Source: Ktedonobacter racemifer DSM 44963 (GTDB lineage: Bacteria; Chloroflexota; Ktedonobacteria; Ktedonobacterales; Ktedonobacteraceae). Taken from it: a stretch of 64,000 nt of DNA. The stretch is taken from positions 2,046,001-2,110,000 of the forward strand of contig NZ_ADVG01000001.1 in NCBI RefSeq assembly GCF_000178855.1, given 5' to 3'. This document shows positions 32,274-39,413 of this stretch, one piece after another. The position numbers were made by a program, and so were the translations under genes. Below the pieces are notes generated by a model. The model saw only the letters and a program-made list of their open reading frames with translations, made no database searches and was not told where the DNA came from. Position 1 is the stretch's first letter. Each line of letters opens with the position of its first letter.

Positions 32274-33566
32274 ATGATTCTCATCGTCGGTGCTGGTCTG
32301 GCAGGACTGACATGCGCGAAAAAGTTGGTAGAGGCTGGACAAGACGTCCTGGTCCTGGAAGCTGCGGACCAGGTTGGGGGGCGCATGCGCACAGATTACC
32401 ATGAGGATGGCTATCGCCTGGATCGTGGTTTTCAGGTATTGTTTACCGCGTACGCCGCAGCCAGCCGTCACCTCGACTATGAGCGGCTCAAGATCCGCAA
32501 GCTTGAGCCGGGCGCCATCCTGGTCAAAAAGGGGAAACGCTATGAAATTTCAGATCCCCTGCGCGATCCCAAGGCTCTGCTCCCTGGCATCTTCAATCCG
32601 TTGATCTCGCCAGCCGACAAGGCGCGTATACTCTACCTGCGTAACAAGCTCGTGGGGCAGTCCACCAGCGCCATCTTCGCGGGCGAAGGACAGCCAGAGG
32701 GACAGGACGAATCGACTGAGGACTACTTGCGACGCCTGGGCTTCTCGGAGAAGAAGTTTATCCAAAACTTTGCACGTCCTTTCTATGGCGGGATCTTCCT
32801 GGATCGCTCACTGCACACCAGCGCACGCATGTTTCAGTTCACATTTAAGACGCTCTCAACAGGGGACATCATTCTCCCCGCCGAAGGCATCCAGCGTATT
32901 CCTGAGCAGCTCGCAGCCGCGCTCCCCCCACGAAGCATTCGCTTTAACACACGTGTCGAGGAGTTACTCATCAGCGATAGGCGTATCAATGGCGTACGCC
33001 TGAGCAACGGCGAGGAAATTCACGCCGAACAGGTCGTCCTGGCAACCCCCAGCACGGTCACGGCTCGCTGGCTCAAGGAGCCACTACCAACTCAGACAGT
33101 CGGGTCAGTCTGCGTCTATTTCGCAGGCGATGAACGTCTCTACTCTCAACGCAAAATCTTGCTGAACGCCAATGAGCACGCCTATGTCAACAACGCCGTC
33201 CTCCTGACGAACATTGCACCAACGTACGCCCCACCGCGCAAGCATCTGCTGAGCGCAACCGTTCTGGGCAATCCCGCGGAGGATGATGAGACGCTGGCCG
33301 AGCGCTGCCGTGAGGAGATTGCGAGCTGGTTCCCCGAGCGCAATCTCGATCACTGGCAGTTGCTCGCCGTTTATCGTGTCCCTTTCTCTCAATTCGAGCA
33401 ACCGCCTGGTATCTATGACACACTTCCAGGCAATCGCACACAGATTGAAGGACTCTACCTGGCCGGTGAATATACCAAATCCAGCAGTATTCAGGGCGCC
33501 ATGCACAGCGGTGAACACGCGGCCCAGGAGCTTCTGAAGACACCCACCCTGGCCTCGGCGCGCTAA
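32274..33566 (+). CDS. FAD-dependent amine oxidase/desaturase-type oxidoreductase
   Basis: A 430-residue flavoprotein. The N-terminal dinucleotide-binding motif is ILIVGAGLAGLTCAKKLVEAGQDVLVLEAADQVGGRMRTDYHEDGYRLDRGF, typical of the amine oxidase, protoporphyrinogen oxidase and carotenoid desaturase group. The C-terminal FAD block is TQIEGLYLAGEYTKSSSIQGAMHSGEHAAQEL. Middle region GDIILPAEGIQRIPEQLAAAL also fits. The substrate cannot be told; relatives in bacteria include carotenoid and tetrapyrrole enzymes. AAGGAG ribosome site; cotranscribed with the DUF1015 gene. It ends before the palindrome at 33599-33675. Confidence 0.87.
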   Translation: MILIVGAGLAGLTCAKKLVEAGQDVLVLEAADQVGGRMRTDYHEDGYRLDRGFQVLFTAYAAASRHLDYERLKIRKLEPGAILVKKGKRYEISDPLRDPKALLPGIFNPLISPADKARILYLRNKLVGQSTSAIFAGEGQPEGQDESTEDYLRRLGFSEKKFIQNFARPFYGGIFLDRSLHTSARMFQFTFKTLSTGDIILPAEGIQRIPEQLAAALPPRSIRFNTRVEELLISDRRINGVRLSNGEEIHAEQVVLATPSTVTARWLKEPLPTQTVGSVCVYFAGDERLYSQRKILLNANEHAYVNNAVLLTNIAPTYAPPRKHLLSATVLGNPAEDDETLAERCREEIASWFPERNLDHWQLLAVYRVPFSQFEQPPGIYDTLPGNRTQIEGLYLAGEYTKSSSIQGAMHSGEHAAQELLKTPTLASAR

Positions 33567-33598
33567 CATGTAGCGCTTGATTTCTCGCGCCTACGGCG

Positions 33599-33675
33599 CT
33601 GGTACTGGTAGATGATGTGCGATGCCCTGGTTGCCTAAGGCAACCAGGGCATCGCACATCATCTACCAGTACCAG
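33599..33675. terminator. Perfect 77-bp palindrome between convergent genes
   Basis: Arms of 37 bp (33599-33635 and 33639-33675) with loop TAA and no mismatch. It is the longest stem in the window. It ends 2 bp before the stop of the minus-strand HEAT protein gene and starts 32 bp after the oxidase stop. A GC-rich word CTCGCGCCTACGGCGCT (33584-33600) overlaps its left edge. Confidence 0.8.
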
Positions 33676-33677
33676 AC

Positions 33678-35399
33678 TTATTCGCCCGGTTCATCGCCAA
33701 AGAGGGCTATTGGGAGGGGTCCCGCGCTGCCTGAGCCGAGGGCCTCAACCATCATACGCAGGGGCCCCTGCTCAATCGAGGTCTTCATCAACATCCGCAC
33801 AAAAGGTTGCTCACGCGCCGGAATGCCCGATGCAGGATGTAGGGCCGCGGCAACCGCGTTCATCAGCCGGGCCTCTTTCTTGCGCTCGGCATAGGCAAAG
33901 AGTGCAGCTTGCTTTCTTAGGCGCGTCTCATAAAGGGTCTGCCACTGCTCATCTATCAACTCGTCGATGGCCTCGTTCAGTACCACATCTTCCTGGACCT
34001 GCTTCTCCTGCTGTAACTTCTCCTGCTCCTCGCTTGCGCCGCGTCGCTTGCGCTTTGTGGTGGGGGGAAAGAGGAGTTCTTGCGCGCTGTGCGTGCTCCA
34101 GTAGCGATTGATATAGGGTTCCAGGCGTGCAACCGGATCAAACATCCAGGAGGCAAACTCGGCAAGCTTATAGAGATCTGCGCCCTTGGCGACAAGGGCA
34201 CGCGTCTTCTCGTCAAGTGTCAAAGGCTCCGCGACCACCGCGGGCAGGGCCTCCTCTGGTGGAGCCTGCTCTGCATGTTGCGCGTCCTCGTACTCCTCTG
34301 GGCGTGCTTCAATCAGGGGGCGCCAGACGTTATAGGCAATGGGAAGCTTATGGCGCAGGCGCTTCGACAGGGCACGGTGCTCTATAATAAGGGCACGACC
34401 ATACTCAAAGGAGACATGGAAGCTCCCAAAGCCCTGACCCTGCATTTCATTGATAAGCTCTACCCAGCGCTCCAACTCCATATCATCGATGCCATAGCAA
34501 TCTTTCACGCCCCACTGGTCATGGATAAAGACATTGACGCCCTTGAGCCGTCCATCGGGACGCCGCCATGACAGCAAGACCATCTGACCACCCGAACCAT
34601 CGATAAAACTGACACGGGCCTGGTAGGGATGCAGATGCTGGAGCGCGACCACATTCCCTTCCATCTCGATATCTGGCGAGACATGCATCATCAAGCGCCC
34701 AAGCACGGCCCGCGCCTGTTGTTTGACCTGCCGATTAGAGGTCGTCGACACCAGGTAGTTTAAAGCGGGAATAGTCTGGGTCGCGGCGGTCGCGCCCAAC
34801 TGCTCCAGGGCTTCAAGCACCGCCAGGACAACCTTCCCCGCCTGGTTTTCCATCAACGGGATCAGCAGTTTTGCGGCTCGTGGATCATTACTGTTACCCA
34901 GCCAGTTGATAAAGGCCATTTTGCGTTCAAGCGGCATAGAGGCAACATCTTCCAATACCGACTCCACACCCTTCTCGCTCTGCCCCACCAGCTCTAGCAG
35001 ATTCATTTGCATGCGCAACATCGCCCCGGCTGGATCATTGAGATATTCCACCAGGCCTTCGTCGGCCATCTCAGAGCCAAGCTCTTTGAGAATCGGTGAG
35101 AGCGCCAGTTTGGCCATATCACTGACCGTAGGATCCGTTACAAAGTCCTCAAGCTCTTCCAGGTCGAAGTCTGTCGCCAGTTCAGAGAGAATGAGAATAG
35201 CCGCGGTATGCGCGGAGACATCGTGGCTCCGCAGCAGATGCAAGACCTTTTCACGTGCCCCTTGTGTCCATTCTTCATCTAAGCGATCAAAATAATGCGA
35301 CAAGGTTTCATGATCGATATCTTCACGCCTACTCACAGCAAGCAGAATACTATCGATACTCTCTTGAGGCGTCTCGTGTTTATCCCGACCTCGCGGCAT
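33678..35399 (-). CDS. HEAT-repeat protein, unknown function
   Basis: A 573-residue soluble protein. Residues about 15-240 are helical HEAT-like repeats (AHTAAILILSELATDFDLEELEDFV, MAFINWLGNSNDPRAAKLLIPLMENQAGKVVLAVLEALEQLGATA, ALNYLVSTTSNRQVKQQARAVLGRLM). A beta-rich segment follows (ARVSFIDGSGGQMVLLSWRRPDGRLKGVNVFIHDQWGVKDCYG). The C-terminal region is helical and charged. No catalytic motif is seen; scaffolding is the usual role of such repeats. The ATG at 35399 has AAGGAG upstream and is preferred to one 12 codons earlier. Probably cotranscribed with nothing downstream. Confidence 0.75.
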   Translation of the reverse strand: MPRGRDKHETPQESIDSILLAVSRREDIDHETLSHYFDRLDEEWTQGAREKVLHLLRSHDVSAHTAAILILSELATDFDLEELEDFVTDPTVSDMAKLALSPILKELGSEMADEGLVEYLNDPAGAMLRMQMNLLELVGQSEKGVESVLEDVASMPLERKMAFINWLGNSNDPRAAKLLIPLMENQAGKVVLAVLEALEQLGATAATQTIPALNYLVSTTSNRQVKQQARAVLGRLMMHVSPDIEMEGNVVALQHLHPYQARVSFIDGSGGQMVLLSWRRPDGRLKGVNVFIHDQWGVKDCYGIDDMELERWVELINEMQGQGFGSFHVSFEYGRALIIEHRALSKRLRHKLPIAYNVWRPLIEARPEEYEDAQHAEQAPPEEALPAVVAEPLTLDEKTRALVAKGADLYKLAEFASWMFDPVARLEPYINRYWSTHSAQELLFPPTTKRKRRGASEEQEKLQQEKQVQEDVVLNEAIDELIDEQWQTLYETRLRKQAALFAYAERKKEARLMNAVAAALHPASGIPAREQPFVRMLMKTSIEQGPLRMMVEALGSGSAGPLPIALFGDEPGE

Positions 35400-35493
35400 G
35401 GAACTCTCCTTACATTTCTTGGGCGGTGTGTGCATCCCCTGTGCTCATCGCAGGCCATTGTACCACTTTGAGGAAGCCAAGTCGAGCGCGCCC

Positions 35494-36627
35494 CTATGGA
35501 TGGGTTATGCTCAGAGGCACCGCGAGCAGCTCAAGCCTGTTCGCGAACTCTTCCAGCACACAGAGTGTTTCTCCTCCAATCAGGAGCACGCCATCATGAG
35601 GATGGGCATTCGGAGCCAGCTTCAGAAAAGCGAAGTGACCATCTGGTGTACGCACCCCTACCGTTTCTCGCAAAGAATCGGTAAAGTACACCTCTCCACG
35701 CGTGCCAATGGCCAGTCCCGAGGTATGAGTCGCCCCCATACCTGGATAGAAATATTCCTTCACCCCCCGATTGGTCCCCGACACTGCCAGCGCAGGGTCC
35801 AGGACTCCCAAAGCACTCGCCCAGCCTTCGGTCCACCAGATTTTGCCATCCGAGGCCACGCGTATACTATGCGGCGTGACACCACTCGTAGAGGCTCCCC
35901 TTGAGCGAATACGGTACTCGCGTAAGCCCTCCTGTGTGTTGGGGTTGTAACAGGCAATCAAAGCCACGGCATCATTATTCTCTGTAAACCATACCGTGTC
36001 ATGAACATCAATAGCCAGGCCGTATGGATGACTATCAGGCGCTGGCGTTGCTACCTCTCGCCCCATCTCCCAGGTCTTTGGGTCAAAAGAGCCAATTTTA
36101 TTGACATAATGCTCGGTAAACCAGATATGCCCCTGACTATCGAGGGCGAGATCCCACGGGCCAGCATCTCTGGTCTTCAGAGACCACTGTTTAAATACCT
36201 TCAGCCCGGGATCATACATCCCCAGGGCATTGGTCATAAACATGGTAAACCAGATACGCCCCTGCCGATCCACCACCAGGTTGAGTGGCTGGCTAAAGCC
36301 CTGGGGCAACGTCACTGCCTGCTGCCAACGCCTCTCGGCCAGGCTAAAGGCAGTCAACGTTCCGGGCGAGGGATGCACGCAACGTGGAGCGGGATCACAC
36401 CCTGGAAACGTCACCCATACGTGCCCACTCTGATCAGAAGCGGCACGCCAGGGAAGCGCGGCAGGCGTGGTATATGTACTACGACGTATGGGAGCGGCGC
36501 CTGCAGCCCTGTTTTCTGCCTGCCAGGCTAGCCAAAGGGGAACGAGTACCAGGATCAATGCGACCCCTACTATACCATAGCCCCAACCCCAAACACGACG
36601 AGAGAGAGATTTCCAACGCGTCCTCAT
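35494..36627 (-). CDS. Membrane-anchored NHL/Vgb-like beta-propeller protein
   Basis: A 377-residue protein. An N-terminal signal anchor (RRVWGWGYGIVGVALILVLVPLWLAWQA, about 9-36) precedes a six-bladed propeller of the virginiamycin B lyase/SMP-30 type. Repeats read GRIWFTMFMTNALGMYDPG, GHIWFTEHYVNKIGSFDPKTW, DTVWFTENNDAVALIACYNP and GKIWWTEGWASALGVLDP. The pattern is that of Vgb, but the few enzymatic residues of true lyases cannot be confirmed, so streptogramin resistance should not be assumed. It probably binds a ligand outside the membrane. The ATG at 36627 is chosen by the signal anchor; its ribosome site is weak. Confidence 0.75.
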   Translation of the reverse strand: MRTRWKSLSRRVWGWGYGIVGVALILVLVPLWLAWQAENRAAGAAPIRRSTYTTPAALPWRAASDQSGHVWVTFPGCDPAPRCVHPSPGTLTAFSLAERRWQQAVTLPQGFSQPLNLVVDRQGRIWFTMFMTNALGMYDPGLKVFKQWSLKTRDAGPWDLALDSQGHIWFTEHYVNKIGSFDPKTWEMGREVATPAPDSHPYGLAIDVHDTVWFTENNDAVALIACYNPNTQEGLREYRIRSRGASTSGVTPHSIRVASDGKIWWTEGWASALGVLDPALAVSGTNRGVKEYFYPGMGATHTSGLAIGTRGEVYFTDSLRETVGVRTPDGHFAFLKLAPNAHPHDGVLLIGGETLCVLEEFANRLELLAVPLSITHP

Positions 36628-36819
36628 AAAAGTGAAACGACCTTTCCCTACGACTTTACAACATCCCCATCCATGTTTACCAAACAAGCAATCTAGTATA
36701 CAAGTAGATGGTAAAAATTTCAGCTTTACTTAACCCAAAAAGCATTATAACAAACACATGTTTTTATACCGGCATATACTAATACAAGTGGGACTTTCGC
36801 TTTATCAACAACACAAGCT

Positions 36820-37557
36820 CTAATTCAGTATCAGAGATGTGGATATGGCCAGGTGCAGCCAGCCCACGCTCCACAACACCGCCACAATCAAGGCACCAGT
36901 CACAATAGTGAGGAGGAGGGAGCCAAGAAGCCAGAGTAAGAACTCCATGCGTCCTGGATAGAGGAGCCACCAGCGCAACGCGTCGCGCCAGCCAAATTTA
37001 AATGGGCCGTTTGCATGTGGCCAGGAGGGCCGAGAGAACAAGAGAGGTTCAGCCTGAGAATCGCGTCTATCACGCCGAGGCTGCATAGCAGTGGCGCTAG
37101 TTGCCCGAGCAGGTCTATCGTCTCGAACAGCTTGTGGCGTGGTCCTGGACGATGTAGCAGGGGTAAGGGCTGGGGGCACAGGAGTCTCACGTCTTAAGGC
37201 CTGTTTATACACATCTATGTCTAATGTAGGGGGTTCACCGCTTACAGCCGACAACGCAGGTGATGTCTCCGCGAGGATCAGCGAGAGTGCCTGGAGGCTG
37301 CTCTCAGTCACAAAAAGAGCGGAGGTCTCGCGCAGCTCAGAAGGCTGCCCCGAGGGGCGAGTAGGGAGACGCGTAATATTCTCAGTAAGCTTGTTCCTTT
37401 GTGACATTTGTTGTTCAGGCGCTCGCCGCGGTTGGGCCTCCGTCTGAGGCTGCGCTAAATTTTGGATAGGAGGTTGAGGCGCCTGATGCGCATAGGCAGG
37501 GAGAGACCTTGGATGTTTTTTTTTGCGTTGTCCCACGGTAGTTGTCCCCTTCAGCAT
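36820..37557 (-). CDS. Proline-rich protein with C-terminal membrane segments, unknown function
   Basis: A 245-residue protein. The first about 190 residues are polar and disordered, rich in Pro, Gln, Arg and Thr, starting with a basic patch (GQRKKKHPRS). The C-terminus has hydrophobic stretches MEFLLWLLGSLLLTIVTGALIVAVLWSVGWLHLAIS (about 205-242), making one long or two short membrane spans. No family recognised. It is divergent from the sigma gene and shares a 624-bp intergenic region with it. Start codon uncertain. Confidence 0.55.
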   Translation of the reverse strand: MLKGTTTVGQRKKKHPRSLPAYAHQAPQPPIQNLAQPQTEAQPRRAPEQQMSQRNKLTENITRLPTRPSGQPSELRETSALFVTESSLQALSLILAETSPALSAVSGEPPTLDIDVYKQALRRETPVPPALTPATSSRTTPQAVRDDRPARATSATAMQPRRDRRDSQAEPLLFSRPSWPHANGPFKFGWRDALRWWLLYPGRMEFLLWLLGSLLLTIVTGALIVAVLWSVGWLHLAISTSLILN

Positions 37558-38181
37558 GCGAACGACTGTTTGTCTGCTCTAGCACAAATAAACGTGGCTC
37601 AAGGCTTTTTTCTCATGTAGACAGCAGGTAGGCCTTGCATCGGAGTAAAATAAATCACCAGTTAAACTGTGGATATATCCACAATACCCGTAAATTTTTT
37701 CTGGTGTGTTCCGTTGAGATTAAATGCACCATTCCGCTTAAATGGTGGAAATATATACTATTATCAATTAAGCCTCCAGCAGCTTCTAAAGCCCCTTTAC
37801 ATCTATTTTTATAAAAACATTCACACTTTTATATCTTTGTACCTCACTATTGGCACACATCTTGCAACTAAGAGAGATAGGGGGGATGTGTCTAAAAAAC
37901 TTTTGGACATACTGCCTATTCGGAAACCTGAGCGCGCTTGCCGTGCCACCTGAAGGTGGTCCCCGCGTGTCCCCGCTTGTCCCCGAAGGGGGAAATGGGG
38001 GAAGCGCTAGTCACGACAGTGACGCCTCGCCCCCGAATGGGGGTTGGTTTCCGCATAAGAGCATAGGCGATGCAGCCCACACACCAAAACGCAGCCTGAA
38101 AAGGACAACGGCTGCTATGATGCATCACCAGTCCCGGTTACCAATTAGTGGAATGGGTTTTGAGGTATAAGGAGTAGGTAT
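37558..38181. other. Divergent intergenic region before the sigma factor
   Basis: This region has no convincing gene. The left 330 bp is AT-rich with a CACCATT/AAATGGTG hairpin (37727-37748). The right part holds the conserved three-stem element, copy A (37921-38053). The sigma gene's promoter should lie in or after this element. Confidence 0.5.
37921..38053 (+). repeat. Conserved three-stem element, copy A (expanded)
   Basis: The outer stem CGGAAACC (37921-37928) pairs with GGTTTCCG (38046-38053). Inside are the block at 37929-37940, two extra hairpins (CCACC-TGAA-GGTGG and CCCC-GAA-GGGGG), the 24-nt conserved block 38001-38024 with GTCAC-GACA-GTGAC, and a CCCCC-GAAT-GGGGG hairpin (38030-38043). 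It shares both conserved blocks with the copy at 30854-30923. It ends 128 bp before the sigma gene and has the same orientation, so it may lie in its leader. Confidence 0.6.
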
Positions 38182-39366
38182 ATGGTAGCCAGTACACAAC
38201 GTCAAGAGACTGAATCACTTGTTCATCTCGCTTTTCCCGAGCAAAGTTCTGTGACGGGTGAAGGATTATCCGCCAGTCAGCATACACACCAGGGCACAAG
38301 CAAATTAACCACGGAGAGTCGCGGCAAGCGAGGCCGCAAACCTGGACGCCCCTCAACACGCAAGACTTCAGGGCAGAAAGAAGACTCCAGCGAACAAAGC
38401 TTCCTCGATGGAGATTCCTCAAATGAGGAGTCAGGTGGACCAACCCGGCGCCGTAGAGGGAAAGCAGCCCAGAACGAAATGCAGGACGATGTCTTCTTCG
38501 AAGAGGAAGAAGAGGCTGAAACTGAGGGAGAAAGCGATAGAGAGGTTGACAATGCCATTCGTCAATATTTGGCCGAGATCGGTCGCTTCCCGCTGCTGAC
38601 ATCAGAACAGGAGCTTACTATTGCCTGGCGCGTCGCCAATGGTGATATGGAAGCACAAAAACGCCTGGTCGAAGCCAATTTACGTCTCGTCGTAAGCATC
38701 GCAAAACGCTATAATAATCAAGGCATATCGCTCCTCGATCTCATTCAAGAGGGCAATCTCGGCCTTATTCGCGCCGTACAGAAGTTCGACCCTCAACGAG
38801 GTTTTCGCTTTAGCACCTATGCCACCTGGTGGATTCGTCAAGCGATCAGTCGCGCAGTCGCCGAGCACACCCGTACAATTCATGTGCCGGTACACGTGGT
38901 TGAACTCATCTACAAGATGAAACGCATCACACGGCAGCTTTACCAGGATCTCGGTCGCGACCCCTTCCCCGAAGAAATCGCTCAGGCCATCAATCTAACA
39001 AAAGAACGTGTGGTAGAGCTACAAAGTATCGCAGAGGCCCCCATCTCTCTGGATGCCCCACTTATTGAGGATGAACAGTACCATCTCGCTGATATGCTTG
39101 AGGATACGCATGCGGCCGCTCCAGCTGAAGTCGTCACGCACCAGGTACTACGCGATCATATTTCGCGCGCCCTTGAAACACTGAGCCAGCGTGAACGCCA
39201 GGTTATCGAGCTTCGGTATGGACTCTATGATGGTTACTGCCATACACTCGAAGAGTTAAGCGCGTACTTTAAGCTGACGCGCGAGCGTATCCGACAGATA
39301 GAAGTCAAGGCGTTGCGCACGCTACGCCACCCCATCCAGATCCATATGCTACACGATTACGCTTAA
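38182..39366 (+). CDS. RNA polymerase sigma-70 factor, RpoD-like (group 1 or 2)
   Basis: A 394-residue sigma factor. An acidic, disordered N-terminus (about 1-120, with [13 protein letters not shown] and [11 protein letters not shown]) replaces a typical region 1.1. Region 1.2 is [22 protein letters not shown], region 2 is [65 protein letters not shown], region 3 is [16 protein letters not shown] and region 4 ends in [20 protein letters not shown]. All DNA- and core-binding parts are present. The missing 1.1 and the group-1/2 question leave open whether it is the housekeeping factor. AAGGAG site; preceded by the three-stem element. Confidence 0.93.
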   Translation: MVASTQRQETESLVHLAFPEQSSVTGEGLSASQHTHQGTSKLTTESRGKRGRKPGRPSTRKTSGQKEDSSEQSFLDGDSSNEESGGPTRRRRGKAAQNEMQDDVFFEEEEEAETEGESDREVDNAIRQYLAEIGRFPLLTSEQELTIAWRVANGDMEAQKRLVEANLRLVVSIAKRYNNQGISLLDLIQEGNLGLIRAVQKFDPQRGFRFSTYATWWIRQAISRAVAEHTRTIHVPVHVVELIYKMKRITRQLYQDLGRDPFPEEIAQAINLTKERVVELQSIAEAPISLDAPLIEDEQYHLADMLEDTHAAAPAEVVTHQVLRDHISRALETLSQRERQVIELRYGLYDGYCHTLEELSAYFKLTRERIRQIEVKALRTLRHPIQIHMLHDYA

Positions 39367-39378
39367 GATCTTCCTCGC

Positions 39379-39413
39379 GAGAGGGGAGGGAGCTAGGTGC
39401 TCTCTCCCCTCTC
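39379..39413. terminator. Hairpin spanning the end of the GGDEF fusion gene
   Basis: A 15-bp stem (39379-39393 with 39399-39413, one G-U pair) whose loop includes the stop codon of the minus-strand fusion gene (39393-39395). One arm is therefore made of that gene's last codons. It starts 12 bp after the sigma gene stop and can serve both convergent genes. Confidence 0.7.

Noticed and set aside
35494..36627. Streptogramin resistance (virginiamycin B lyase) gene
   Set aside because: The propeller repeats fit, but the protein is membrane-anchored and the lyase active residues cannot be confirmed; many such propellers are not lyases.
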